Shown here one piece after another: positions 17,512 to 25,954 of a DNA stretch of 64,000 bases (the first letter of the stretch is position 1; every line of letters begins with the position of its first letter). Below the pieces are notes generated by a model, which saw nothing but the letters and a program-made list of their open reading frames with translations, made no database searches and had not been told where the DNA came from. The position numbers were made by a program, and so were the translations under genes. The stretch comes from Deltaproteobacteria bacterium (lineage in GTDB: Bacteria; Desulfobacterota; Binatia; UBA9968), in NCBI GenBank assembly GCA_016874755.1, contig VGTH01000020.1, positions 33,232-97,231 of the forward strand, read 5' to 3'.

Positions 17512-17531
17512 AACAGTTCTTCCGACATGTA

Positions 17532-17563
17532 TTACCCTCGCCCAGTCTTCTGGGAGAGGGTAA
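17532..17563. repeat. short inverted repeat TACCCTC...GAGGGTA
   Basis: The sequence forms a stem between TACCCTCGCCCAG and CTGGGAGAGGGTA with a TCTT loop. It lies upstream of the 17511 start. No T-tract follows on either strand. Confidence 0.45.
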
Positions 17564-17591
17564 GGTGAGGGCAGATTTTATTTGCACGCAA

Positions 17592-17618
17592 AAAGGGCGG
17601 GTCTTAGACCCGCCCTTA
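17592..17618 (-). terminator. rho-independent terminator after the amidohydrolase at 17664
   Basis: The perfect stem AAGGGCGGGTC / GACCCGCCCTT has a 3-base loop. On the minus strand it is followed by a run of Ts, and it lies about 45 bases past the stop codon of the 17664 gene. Confidence 0.65.
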
Positions 17619-17663
17619 CAATTTTTTCTTTGCGTTCTCTGCGTTCCTTGCGGTTAAATATTC

Positions 17664-18755
17664 CTAATTCGTCGGTAGTCCGTAGAATCGCTCGGCGTTT
17701 CTATAGCGCACGCCGTCTTTGTCTTCTTTGGTTAACCGTTTGTTTTCGTCCAATTCTTCAAGTTCTTCTTTGCAGGTTTCGTTATTGACCTCGTGCGGAA
17801 AATCCGACGAGAAGACGAAGGGCTTGTTGCCAAACACGCTGATGGCGAAGGGGAGTGTTAGCTCATCGCCTTCGACGCCGACGAAGATGCGGTCTTCTTC
17901 GATCTGGCGCTTCACATAATCCATGATCGATTCTTTTTCGCGCAGCTTGATGAAACGGCCGCGCGGGTCGTACTGTACGTGGCTGAACCAGGCGCGCTCG
18001 AAACGCTCGACGCAGCCGACGAACCAGCCGCAGCCGGCTTCCATGAAGCCGAAGCGGACGTTGGGAAATTTGTCGAAGACGCCGTTGAACAGGATGCCGC
18101 CGAAGTTGACACCCTGGCCGAACGGATGGCCCAGCGCGTTCACCGGTGCGTAGGGCGTCATGTCGTCCAATCCCATGTTGTCATGCACGCCGCCGTGAAT
18201 GCCGATGCAGCATTTGAGGCGATTGGCCTCTTCGTAGATTGGCCAGTACTTGTCGTCGCCGAGATGATTCTGCGCGCCGTAGACACCGGTGCTGGGCAGC
18301 ATGGCGCCGCAGAACCCCAGTTCTTTGACGCTGCGGCGAAGTTCTTTCACGGCTTCGGCTGGCTCCTGCAAGGGAATCAAACTCAGCGCCTGAAAGCGTG
18401 AGCTCTTGCTTAGATACTCGTCATGCATCCAGTCGTTGTAGGCTTTGGCTAGTTCGATCGCCCAGTCTAGACTCACTACGCGGCCAAAGGACAAACCGTT
18501 GGTCGGATAGAGCACGGCGCTGGTCAGGCCGACGTCTTCCATAAAGTCGACCCAACCTTCGCGGCCAACTTTGGCGAACGCTCCTTCGGGCAATGTGTGC
18601 GCGTTGGCGGCATGCAGATGATCGTTGGGTGGATACGGCCCGCGCGCCGAACCGAAGCGCTCGCGGTAGATTTGCGGCATGCGTGCCGCGATGTCGGTGT
18701 GCGATTCGACCACATGGCCGTCGCCGTCGATGATTTTGTGCTTTTTGTTGCTCAT
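17664..18755 (-). CDS. amidohydrolase family 2 protein (paralogue 1 of a tandem pair)
   Basis: This 363-aa protein has the N-terminal IIDGDGHVVES metal motif (D10, D12, H14) and a C-terminal FSSDFPHEV block with a metal or catalytic Asp/His. This marks it as an Amidohydro_2 TIM barrel. The open frame reaches 18812, but the ATG at 18755 has GAGGG upstream, and the extra 19 residues are translated from a palindromic spacer. It is very similar throughout to the next protein at 18813 (shared GDGHVVE, EGWxxFxEDVG, IGFMEAG). It probably hydrolyses or decarboxylates an aromatic or cyclic acid. It is likely co-transcribed with its paralogue. Confidence 0.88.
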   Translation of the reverse strand: MSNKKHKIIDGDGHVVESHTDIAARMPQIYRERFGSARGPYPPNDHLHAANAHTLPEGAFAKVGREGWVDFMEDVGLTSAVLYPTNGLSFGRVVSLDWAIELAKAYNDWMHDEYLSKSSRFQALSLIPLQEPAEAVKELRRSVKELGFCGAMLPSTGVYGAQNHLGDDKYWPIYEEANRLKCCIGIHGGVHDNMGLDDMTPYAPVNALGHPFGQGVNFGGILFNGVFDKFPNVRFGFMEAGCGWFVGCVERFERAWFSHVQYDPRGRFIKLREKESIMDYVKRQIEEDRIFVGVEGDELTLPFAISVFGNKPFVFSSDFPHEVNNETCKEELEELDENKRLTKEDKDGVRYRNAERFYGLPTN

Positions 18756-18767
18756 GGGATTTCCCTC

Positions 18768-18806
18768 TTGATCGGACCGATCCGACGGATCCGACCGATC
18801 GGTCAA
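18768..18806. repeat. 39-bp near-perfect palindrome between the tandem amidohydrolases
   Basis: The sequence runs TTGATCGGACC ... GGTCAA around a GATCCGACGGATCC core and reads nearly the same on both strands. A degenerate relative, TGATCGGTCTAATCCGTCTG, lies at 19922-19941 ahead of the second paralogue. Confidence 0.6.
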
Positions 18807-18812
18807 GATCAT

Positions 18813-19898
18813 TTAATTCGCCAACTGATAAAATCTCTTCGCGTTGTTGAACAGAATAGCGTCCTTGTCTTCCTGCTTCAAATTACGATTCTCGCGCAGC
18901 TCTTGCAGCTCATGTTTGCAAGTGGCTGCGTCGACTTCGTGCGGATAGTCCGACGAGAACAGATAGGGTTTGTTGCCGGTGATGCTCACTGCCTCGGTAA
19001 TCGTCAGCTCTTCGCCTTCGCAGCCGACGAAGATGCGGCCCTCGTCGATGTGGCGGTTGATGTAGTCTTTCAGTTTCTCGCCTTTTTTCAGTTGCAGAAA
19101 GCGGCCGCGCGGGTCGTGTTGCACGTGGCTGTCCCACGAGCCGTTGAAGCGCTCCATGCAGGTGAGCAGCCACGCCGTGCCGGCTTCCATGAAGCCGATG
19201 CGCAGGCCGGGGAACTTGTCGAAGACGCCGTTAAAAATAATACCCGCAAACTGGATCATCTGGCTCATTGGATGGCCGAGCGCGTTGGGCACGGCGTAGG
19301 GGCTCATATCGTCCATGAGCAAATTCTCATGCGCGCCACCGTGGATGGCGATGGCACAGCCGAGCCGCTCCGCTTCGCCGTAGATCGGCCAATATTTCTC
19401 CGAACCGAGATGCGGCATGTTGACGCCCATGGACGGCAGCATGGCGCCGCTGAATCCCAAGTCACGCACCATGCGGCGCAGCTCGATCACTGCTTCAGCC
19501 GGTTCTTGCAGCGGGATCAGGCCCATCGCCTTGAACTTCGGGCTCTTGGATACATAGGTGTCGTACATCCAGTTGTTGTAGGCGCGCGCCAACTCGATGG
19601 CCCAGTCGCGGCTGACGATCTTGCCAAACGCTAACCCAGCGCTGGTGTAGAGCACGGTGGTGCCGATGCCAACGTCTTCGAGAAACAACTCCCAACCTTC
19701 ACGGCCAACGTTGGCGAAGGCGCCGGGAGGGGTGATGTGGCGGTTGGCCGAGTGCAAATGGTCGATGGGTGGAAACGGGTTTTTGCCGCGTGCTTCGGAG
19801 AAGCTGCGCGCGACGTAGTCCTGTGGCATGTACTTGACGATGGAGGTGATGTCTTCGACGACATGACCATCGCCATCGATAATTTTTTGTTCGCTCAT
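18813..19898 (-). CDS. amidohydrolase family 2 protein (paralogue 2 of a tandem pair)
   Basis: This 361-aa protein begins MSEQKIIDGDGHVVEDIT (metal motif D8-G-D10-G-H12) and carries LFSSDYPHEVD near residue 325. It matches the downstream gene product at 17664 in length and most blocks, so the two arose by tandem duplication. The ATG at 19898 has GAGAGG upstream. It is the first of the pair in transcription order, 57 bp ahead of the second start. A heterocomplex or two related substrates are both possible; the sequence does not decide. Upstream lies a gene remnant and then the caspase-like gene. Confidence 0.88.
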   Translation of the reverse strand: MSEQKIIDGDGHVVEDITSIVKYMPQDYVARSFSEARGKNPFPPIDHLHSANRHITPPGAFANVGREGWELFLEDVGIGTTVLYTSAGLAFGKIVSRDWAIELARAYNNWMYDTYVSKSPKFKAMGLIPLQEPAEAVIELRRMVRDLGFSGAMLPSMGVNMPHLGSEKYWPIYGEAERLGCAIAIHGGAHENLLMDDMSPYAVPNALGHPMSQMIQFAGIIFNGVFDKFPGLRIGFMEAGTAWLLTCMERFNGSWDSHVQHDPRGRFLQLKKGEKLKDYINRHIDEGRIFVGCEGEELTITEAVSITGNKPYLFSSDYPHEVDAATCKHELQELRENRNLKQEDKDAILFNNAKRFYQLAN

Positions 19899-19953
19899 TT
19901 TAGTTTCCTCTCTGAGATTTGACTGATCGGTCTAATCCGTCTGATCGCCTGAG

Positions 19954-20103
19954 CTACGCAGACTTCCTCACTTGCTCCTGCGCCAGCGGATATTTCTCGC
20001 ACAAGGTCTTCCAGTAAGCCGCGATTTTCTTCGCGTTGTCTTTTACTTCCTGGGGGACAATCCGCCAAGGCGCGCGTTTCGGATTCTCCACCAGGAGCGG
20101 ACG
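19954..20103 (-). pseudogene. gene remnant (C-terminal fragment of an unidentified protein)
   Basis: On the minus strand, about 48 codons are open between an in-frame TAG and the TAG at 19954-19956. They read LLVENPKRAPWRIVPQEV and continue through KKIAAYWKTLCEKYPLAQEQ. The composition is protein-like, with no usual start and no ribosome site, and the 5' part is missing. I do not recognise the parent family. It could be a very short GTG-initiated gene, but a decayed gene end is more likely. Confidence 0.45.
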
Positions 20104-20108
20104 CTAGT

Positions 20109-20127
20109 CAAGGCGCCGGGCGCCTTG
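20109..20127. repeat. 19-bp perfect hairpin CAAGGCGCC-G-GGCGCCTTG
   Basis: This is a perfect palindrome downstream of the caspase-like gene (minus strand), next to the gene remnant. No U-tract follows, so it is not a standard terminator. Confidence 0.5.
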
Positions 20128-20165
20128 ATCAGGCTAGATTGGAATTCGCCGGCCAACCGGCAGCG

Positions 20166-20978
20166 TTAGATCGTGAACGGTTTCTGCTTTTCGAAGGCGC
20201 TGTTGGCGGCGCCGACAAAATAATAATTGGGCGTTTGCGTGGCTGGCAGCAGCGAGACGATTTTATCGCGGAACTTGCGATAGTCGCCGGTGAACTTGCC
20301 GCCGTTCCATACTTTCTTGAGGGTGCCGGTGAAGGCGCCATTTTTTTCGCCGTCCATCGACGTTTGATTGTCTTGGCAGCCGGAGATCAATAAGACGCTC
20401 GCGCCGACCTTCACATTCTCGGTGCCGCGGTTGTTCTTCTGAATGTCGCGGTAGAGCGCGGTGTTGGCCCTCTCAACTTTTATGCCGATCGGACGCGGCA
20501 TGGCTCGAGGCTTCGCCCCACGACCCATGAACATCGGAATGTTTCTGGTTACCGTGCCGCTGTGGCAGCTATCGGATAGCACGAGGATGCGCACGCCGAC
20601 TTTGAACTTGGCCCAAAGATTATGCAGCTCGTCGTCGACCAACTGCCGGTTGTACAGCACCCAGGTTTCATCCATGCGATCGTTGTCTTTCTCGTCGCTG
20701 TTGGTGTCGCGCACCTGGCCGCCGTGGCCCGAATAGGTGAGAAAGAGCATGTCGCCCTTGCTGAGTTTTTTTGCCGCGTCTTGGATGACCGCCGTCACCG
20801 CCGCGGCAGTGGCTTGGCCTTCCGTCAGCAGTGTGTTGCCGGTGAAGCCCTTCTTGATCGCCAGCGCGCGCATGTCCTTGGCATGGGCGATGCACGCGTT
20901 CAGAGCGCCATCCCAGCCTTGATAGTGTTTGGGGTCGACGTGATTCAAACCGATGTGGATTGAGATTCCTTTCGCCAT
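20166..20978 (-). CDS. caspase family protein (peptidase C14, orthocaspase-type)
   Basis: This 270-aa protein consists of essentially one p20-like caspase domain. It begins KGISIHIGLNHVDPKHYQGW and has the catalytic His in TYSGHGGQ (H85) and the catalytic Cys in LSDSCHSGT (C138). The DSCHSG form is that of metacaspases/orthocaspases, which cut after Arg or Lys, rather than caspases proper. An acidic segment (DTNSDEKDNDRMDE) between the two catalytic motifs could be a processing or Ca-binding loop. There is no signal peptide, transmembrane segment, repeat or effector domain, so it is a stand-alone cytoplasmic enzyme. It lies 76 bp downstream of three binding-protein genes in the same direction. 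Confidence 0.88.
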   Translation of the reverse strand: MAKGISIHIGLNHVDPKHYQGWDGALNACIAHAKDMRALAIKKGFTGNTLLTEGQATAAAVTAVIQDAAKKLSKGDMLFLTYSGHGGQVRDTNSDEKDNDRMDETWVLYNRQLVDDELHNLWAKFKVGVRILVLSDSCHSGTVTRNIPMFMGRGAKPRAMPRPIGIKVERANTALYRDIQKNNRGTENVKVGASVLLISGCQDNQTSMDGEKNGAFTGTLKKVWNGGKFTGDYRKFRDKIVSLLPATQTPNYYFVGAANSAFEKQKPFTI

Positions 20979-21054
20979 GACAACTCCTCCAAGTTGAGAT
21001 TTGCTGCAACTCGAAGTTTACGGGCTGCCGACAAAAGCTGTCAAACGAAATGTG

Positions 21055-22014
21055 CTACGGTTTCCAGCCTTGCTTGTTCAGTTGCTGCTCAGCCTGAATC
21101 GCAAAACTGAAATCGTAAGCGCGCTGTGGCGGCACGATGTGATTGACTTCCGCAACCTGGGCGACGATCGCGAGATCGTTCTTCTGCGTCTGCTCGTCGA
21201 CGTAGCCCGCTTTAGTGAAAGTTCCCACCAGGTCGTCGTACATGCGCGTGGCGAGAACCCTGTCGAGCTCGCTGAATTTGGTGATAGCGGCGATGGTCGC
21301 TTCGCGCTCGGTGCGGGCGACGCGCAAGCCTTTGACCACCGCGCGGACGAAGCCGGCGAGCTGCTTGGGCTGTTCCTTCAAGAATTTCTCCGAGGTGGCG
21401 AAGGTGCCCCAGGAGTTTTTGACGGCTTTGCCGACAAATAGCAGATCGCGCATGCCTTGATCCAAAGCGGCGTAGCGCTCCTCGGGGCTGACGATGGCGG
21501 CGTCGACCGCGCCAGAGAGGAGCGATGGCAGACGGTTTACCGGACCGGGATCGATGAGCACGATGTCTTTAGGAATGTTGTTCTTGGTCAGAATGTCGCG
21601 AAACATGAAAGCCGCAATGGAGGCGACCCCGGTGGTGGCGACTTTCTTGCCGCTCAGGTCGCGCAAAGTCTTGATGTTGGGCCGCGCCACGATCCACTGC
21701 AGCACTTGATCGTTGAAGGCGAGAATGGTGCGCAGCGGCGCGTTGCCTTTGGAAATCGCCACCAGCGCGCTGCTGCCCGAGCCGGAAAACTGCACGGCGT
21801 TGACGATCAATGCCTGCAGCCCCGGGGCGTTTTGCATGTAGGTTAATTTCAGCTCCAACCCTTCTTCTTTCATGTAGCCGCGCTCCTGGGCGATGGCCAG
21901 CGGGACATATTGAAAAGCCTTTGAGGTGAGTGCCGCAGTGACCGTATCGAGAGCAGCGGCCACGCGTGGGCTGAGTGCGAAGAAAACAAATAATAGAAGT
22001 ACGTTACAGACCAT
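21055..22014 (-). CDS. ABC transporter substrate-binding protein, NMT1/THI5-like (tandem copy A)
   Basis: This 319-aa protein is counted from the ATG at 22014, which has AAGGAGT at 22021-22027; the frame is open ten codons further to 22044. The signal peptide (MVCNVLLLFVFFALSPRVAA) precedes a type II binding fold with AFQYVPLAIAQERGYMKEEG, LQALIVNAVQFSGSGSSALV and ATTGVASIAAFMFRDIL. It is closely related to the protein at 22093 (shared IAQERGY/LAQERGY, SALVAI, SWGTxATSxxFLKEQPK, RAYDFS). It is probably the last binding-protein gene of the operon. Ligand unknown; no transporter membrane component is nearby. Confidence 0.88.
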   Translation of the reverse strand: MVCNVLLLFVFFALSPRVAAALDTVTAALTSKAFQYVPLAIAQERGYMKEEGLELKLTYMQNAPGLQALIVNAVQFSGSGSSALVAISKGNAPLRTILAFNDQVLQWIVARPNIKTLRDLSGKKVATTGVASIAAFMFRDILTKNNIPKDIVLIDPGPVNRLPSLLSGAVDAAIVSPEERYAALDQGMRDLLFVGKAVKNSWGTFATSEKFLKEQPKQLAGFVRAVVKGLRVARTEREATIAAITKFSELDRVLATRMYDDLVGTFTKAGYVDEQTQKNDLAIVAQVAEVNHIVPPQRAYDFSFAIQAEQQLNKQGWKP

Positions 22015-22092
22015 GAACAAACTCCTTATAATCGCCGCAATCATAATCTGAAATCTAAAATTGGCAATTTGAAATTCCGAGCGAAGCGAGGA

Positions 22093-23064
22093 CTAGGGTC
22101 GCCAGTTAGCACGCGTCAGCTGCTGATCAGCTTCCAATGCCAATGAAAAATCATAAGCTCGGCTCAGTGGAACCGGTTCCTTGACGTCGGCAATCTGCTG
22201 AATGATAGCGAGATCGTTGCGCTGGATTTCTTCGTCGACCGCGCCGTTGGCGGTAAAGGTGTTGATCAGGTCGTCGTACATGCGCGCGGCGATCGAGCGC
22301 GGCTGCTTGGTGAAGCGCGTGAACGAGGCCACCGCCGCTTCTTTGTCGCGGCGCAGAACTCTTAGCCCTTTCAATGTCGCGCGCATGAAGCCGGCGGCCA
22401 GCTTGGGCTGTTCCTTCAGAAAGCGATCGGAGGTTGCCACCGTGCCCCAAGAATTCTTTACCTCGTTGCCGAAATAGAGAATTTCTTTATTGCCTTGGTC
22501 GAGAGCCGGATAACGGTCCTCATTGCCGACGATCATGGCGTCGATGACGCCGGACTGGAGCATGGCCAGGCGATTGCCGGTCGGCATGGTGATGTAGGTG
22601 ATATCCTTATTGGGGTCGACGCCCTGTTTGGGCGCCAACTGGCGAAACATGAAAACCGCCGCCGAGGCCAGCCCCGTGACGCCGAGTTTTTTGCCTTTCA
22701 AGTCTTTTATCGTCGTAACGCCGGGGCGCCCGACCATCCATTGATGCACTTTGTCGTTGACCGCCAGCACGGTCTTCAACGGCGCGTTGCCTTTGGCGAT
22801 GGCGACGAGCGCGCTACTGCCGGCGCCGGAAAACTGGATTTGTCCTGAGACCAGTGCTTGTAGACCGGGCGTGGTCTGCATCATGACGATACGCAAGTCG
22901 ATGCCTTCTTCCTTGAGATAGCCGCGCTCCTGCGCCAGAGGAAAAATGACGTATTGAAACGAGCGCGTGGTGAGCGCGACGTGAATCGGTTCGAGATTCT
23001 GCGCGCGAACCATCGCGGGGAAAAGCCAGATCGACGAATAGAGCACGGCGGCTACGATTCTCAT
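22093..23064 (-). CDS. ABC transporter substrate-binding protein, NMT1/THI5-like (tandem copy B)
   Basis: This 323-aa protein has signal peptide MRIVAAVLYSSIWLFPAMVRA followed by the binding fold. Key blocks are FQYVIFPLAQERGYLKEEG, LQALVSGQIQFSGAGSSALV and GVTGLASAAVFMFRQLA. The ATG at 23064 follows GAGGAG. It starts 11 bases past the end of the upstream binding protein and is a clear paralogue of the protein at 21055. Recent duplication with ligand divergence is the simplest reading. The same absence of permease and ATPase genes applies. Confidence 0.88.
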   Translation of the reverse strand: MRIVAAVLYSSIWLFPAMVRAQNLEPIHVALTTRSFQYVIFPLAQERGYLKEEGIDLRIVMMQTTPGLQALVSGQIQFSGAGSSALVAIAKGNAPLKTVLAVNDKVHQWMVGRPGVTTIKDLKGKKLGVTGLASAAVFMFRQLAPKQGVDPNKDITYITMPTGNRLAMLQSGVIDAMIVGNEDRYPALDQGNKEILYFGNEVKNSWGTVATSDRFLKEQPKLAAGFMRATLKGLRVLRRDKEAAVASFTRFTKQPRSIAARMYDDLINTFTANGAVDEEIQRNDLAIIQQIADVKEPVPLSRAYDFSLALEADQQLTRANWRP

Positions 23065-23074
23065 ATCGGCTCCT

Positions 23075-24055
23075 CTAACGTTGATAAAGTTGCCTTAAAA
23101 ACCCCGACGCCTCCACTTCCTGCACCAGGCTGTTGTCGAGGAAACTGCGCGGGTCGGCGTTGGCGAGTTTGGGATTCTTTGGCGCCAAATCGTCGAGCAA
23201 GGTCTTCACGCCGTCTGGTGTGATCGCCAGGTTTTCCGGATACATGGGCGCGAAGTCGCGATATGCACGCTCCAGGCTTTCGTTGTCGGTGATGCGCATC
23301 TTCTTGGCGAAGATCGCTTTGGTGGGTTCTTTTTGGGTTTTGATGAAGTGAACCGCTTCCATCATGGCGCGGGTGAGGCGCAAGAGCGCCGGGCGGCGCG
23401 CTTTGATGATGGCCTCGCGCGACAGCACGGCGTTGTACCAAAAGGGAATCTTCAGGCCGATGAAGCTTTGCAGCGTGCGGAAGCCAAGTTTTTCCGCTTC
23501 GCGGGTGAACGGCTCGGCCATCGACGTGAATTGAATAACGCCTTTCGACAGCGCGGCGAAACGCTCGGGCGCCGCGCCGATGGAAAAGATTTTTACGTCC
23601 TTGTCGGGGTCAATGCCGAGCTTTCTCAGCGCCAGCCGAATGCCGAGGTCGGAGGTGCTGCCCAAGCGATTGACGCCGCCGCTCTTGCCTTTGAGTTGCT
23701 CGATAGTGGTGACGCTGGGGATCGTGACCAGATAGTCTGGAAAGCTTGGCACCATGCCAAGGATCATCACCGTGTCGGCGCCGCCGCTGCGCGTCGGCAC
23801 GACGCTGGTCACCGACGTTACCGTTACATCCAGCTCGCCCGACATCAGCGCCTGCATGGCGATGGGGCTGGCGCTGATGCTGATAATTTCGCCGGTGAGC
23901 CCATGCTTGGCGAGCAGCTTGCGCTCTTCGACGACCCAAATAGGCGCATTGGTCGGCGTTGCGCCGGCCCAGGCGATGCGCATGCGCTCCTGGGCGTGGG
24001 CGCCCGCCGCCAGCATACTCAGCAACGCTAGCGCAAGCACGATCACTCGTTTCAT
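23075..24055 (-). CDS. ABC transporter substrate-binding protein, NMT1/TauA-like
   Basis: This 326-aa protein starts at the ATG at 24055, with GGAGGAA upstream; the open frame to 24148 is not used. Signal peptide MKRVIVLALALLSMLAAGAHA is followed by MRIAWAGATPTNAPIWVVEE, MQALMSGELDVTVTSVTSVV and GKSGGVNRLGSTSDLGIRLA. It is more similar to the binding protein at 16540 (same C-terminal LDNSLVQEVEASGF layout) than to its two operon neighbours. It is the first gene of the three-receptor operon. A possible promoter (TTGACG, 18 bp, TACTGT) lies at 24080-24109 on the minus strand. Confidence 0.87.
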   Translation of the reverse strand: MKRVIVLALALLSMLAAGAHAQERMRIAWAGATPTNAPIWVVEERKLLAKHGLTGEIISISASPIAMQALMSGELDVTVTSVTSVVPTRSGGADTVMILGMVPSFPDYLVTIPSVTTIEQLKGKSGGVNRLGSTSDLGIRLALRKLGIDPDKDVKIFSIGAAPERFAALSKGVIQFTSMAEPFTREAEKLGFRTLQSFIGLKIPFWYNAVLSREAIIKARRPALLRLTRAMMEAVHFIKTQKEPTKAIFAKKMRITDNESLERAYRDFAPMYPENLAITPDGVKTLLDDLAPKNPKLANADPRSFLDNSLVQEVEASGFLRQLYQR

Positions 24056-24228
24056 GGTTCCTCCGCGGCGTCGAGCCGCACAGTAGGGCAGAAGTTCCAC
24101 CGACGTCAAGGGTTTGGCTCGAAGATCAAATTTTGCGATTTGTGCCACGCCACAACTTTAGCTGAGCAGCGTTGATGGGAAATGGCAGTGGTTTGCACCA
24201 CCTAGCGAAACCCGATAAAGAGCGCAGC

Positions 24229-24459
24229 ATGACGAGCCTGCCAAAAGACCTGTTGGCCGACGCCGGCGAAATTCGGAAAGCGGTCAAATCGCTGCGCAAG
24301 AAGCCGGTTATCGAGGGGCTGATCCGTCGCGGCATCGCACCAGAAAGAATCGAAGCGATTATCAGAGATGCCGAAGCGGCTGCCGACACCCTGGCCGCGA
24401 AGGCAGTGGCGCGTATGGCGCACCGTAAACGCGCGAAGTTGAAAATCGTAAAGTTTTAG
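24229..24459 (+). CDS. small hypothetical protein
   Basis: This 76-aa protein starts at the ATG at 24229 (MTSLPKDLLADAGEIRKAV). The frame also allows a start at 24172, but those extra residues are low quality. The product is helical and rich in Ala, Arg and Lys, with a strongly basic C-terminus (ARMAHRKRAKLKIVKF). There is no recognised domain and only a weak purine stretch as ribosome site. The 213 bp after it (24460-24672) show no gene. It could be real or a chance ORF. Confidence 0.35.
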   Translation: MTSLPKDLLADAGEIRKAVKSLRKKPVIEGLIRRGIAPERIEAIIRDAEAAADTLAAKAVARMAHRKRAKLKIVKF

Positions 24460-24672
24460 TCGGGGACACTTGCCCGGATGGCTATAAGCCCGACTTGTCC
24501 TAACGCTTTCCGGTTTAATTCTCTCTAGATTCAGTTGCTCAGAGGTCACTCTATTGCTCCGCTCGTAGTCCTTTGCTCAGTCAACCAGCGAGCCAGGCTC
24601 CTGCTTGACGATGGGCGCGGCTAGGTATTACCTAGAACGGAGCGACAGGTCACAAGGCCAAGGAGAAGCAGT

Positions 24673-25758
24673 ATGAAAGCTGAAGATCAGTCGAGCGCGC
24701 TTCGCGAAGCGTTTCATAAGAAAATGCACGCCGCCAACATGTACGGCTTGTGGGAGCTGGCGAGTCAAATGACGCCGCAGCCACAGCCCAAGATGAGTGC
24801 CCATATGTGGCTGTGGTCGGTGCTGGAGCCGATCGTTACGGAGTCGACCCAGGCCGTGCCGGTGGGCGACGAGCGGCGCGCGCTGCAACTGTTCAACCCC
24901 GGTTTGAGCGGGCGCTGGGCGACGACCAATAACTTGATCGCCGCGGTGCAAGTCTTGCTGCCCGGCGAGGTGGCGCGCGCTCATCGCCACACGCCGACGG
25001 CGATCCGGTTTATCATCGAAGGCAGTGGCGCCTATACGGCGGTGGATGGCGAGAAAGTGTTTATGGAGCCGGGCGATTTGATTCTCACGCCGAGCTGGTC
25101 GTGGCACGATCATGGCAACGAAACCAAGCAGCGGATCGTCTGGATGGACGGGCTCGACATTCCGCTGATTGCCAACGTCGAAGCGATGTTTTTTCAGTTC
25201 TACACGGCAACGCAAGTGCCCGCGAGCCGGCCGGCTAATGCCTCGAAAAATATGTACGGCTACGCGCCGCTCAATCCGACTTGGGTCAAGGAGAAATCGA
25301 AAGCCTCGCCGCTGCTGCTCTACTCATGGAAAGAAACTTGGCAGGCATTGGATGGGCTGCGCAGCGAAGCCGGCAGTCCGTTCGACGGCGTAGCGATGGA
25401 ATATCGCCATCCGCAGACCGGCGGGTCAGTGATGCCGACCATGGCTTGCCGCATTCAGCTACTGCGCGGCGGCGAACACACCAAGGCGCACCGCCACACC
25501 GGCAGCGCGGTCTATCATGTCGTGCAGGGCCAGGGCATGACGATCATCGATGGCAAGCAATTCAACTGGCGCAAGAACGACATCGTCGTGCTGCCGCCCT
25601 GGGCCGTGCATGAGCACGCCAATACCTCGGCGAGCGAAGATGCGGTGCTGTTCTCGATTCAAGACGCGCCGGTGCTCGAAGCGCTGGGGCTTTTCTACGA
25701 AGAGGAGTACACGGAAAACGGCGGGCGTCAGAAAGTGACGTCGACGTTCAGCTCATAA
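24673..25758 (+). CDS. bicupin, gentisate 1,2-dioxygenase-like
   Basis: This 361-aa protein has two cupin domains, as in gentisate and 1-hydroxy-2-naphthoate dioxygenases. In the N-terminal cupin the metal ligands are visible as H104 and H106 in ARAHRHTPTAIRF, and H145 in SWSWHDHGN. The C-terminal cupin carries HRHTGSAVYHVVQGQG and PWAVHEHAN, so it too has a full His set, whereas many family members keep metal in only one domain. The ATG at 24673 follows an AAGGAG stretch. The family cleaves aromatic rings of hydroxylated benzoates. No fumarylpyruvate hydrolase or maleylpyruvate isomerase is adjacent, so the pathway is not defined here. Confidence 0.83.
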   Translation: MKAEDQSSALREAFHKKMHAANMYGLWELASQMTPQPQPKMSAHMWLWSVLEPIVTESTQAVPVGDERRALQLFNPGLSGRWATTNNLIAAVQVLLPGEVARAHRHTPTAIRFIIEGSGAYTAVDGEKVFMEPGDLILTPSWSWHDHGNETKQRIVWMDGLDIPLIANVEAMFFQFYTATQVPASRPANASKNMYGYAPLNPTWVKEKSKASPLLLYSWKETWQALDGLRSEAGSPFDGVAMEYRHPQTGGSVMPTMACRIQLLRGGEHTKAHRHTGSAVYHVVQGQGMTIIDGKQFNWRKNDIVVLPPWAVHEHANTSASEDAVLFSIQDAPVLEALGLFYEEEYTENGGRQKVTSTFSS

Positions 25759-25764
25759 AGATGT

Positions 25765-25852
25765 TTCACCACGAAGGCACGAAGCACACGAAGTTCGGAG
25801 AAGGAGTGTTTCTTTCCGACCTTGGTGCTCTTCGTGCGTGCTTCGTGGTGAA
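25765..25852. repeat. ACGAAGGCACGAAG-type palindromic repeat
   Basis: The element begins TTCACCACGAAGGCACGAAG and ends GTGCGTGCTTCGTGGTGAA, with arms of about 35 bp. It occupies half of the gap between the bicupin gene and the Lhr helicase gene. Confidence 0.7.
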
Positions 25853-25954
25853 TCTTTCCTGCTGAAATTTCACCAGGTGCCTAACCACGGGAACCATCAT
25901 CACTCCCGGGTTTGTTGACCCCTTTGGGTTTTCCTTTTACGCTGAATTTTCCGA

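Noticed and set aside
18597..19634. 345-codon plus-strand ORF opposite the amidohydrolases
   Set aside because: It spans the antisense of two clear paralogues, runs through their palindromic spacer and lacks any domain or ribosome site.
20109..20127. Rho-independent terminator
   Set aside because: The hairpin is perfect but no U-tract follows on either strand.
23333..24031. 232-codon plus-strand ORF opposite a binding-protein gene
   Set aside because: Antisense shadow with no domain; the minus-strand protein has a signal peptide and family motifs.
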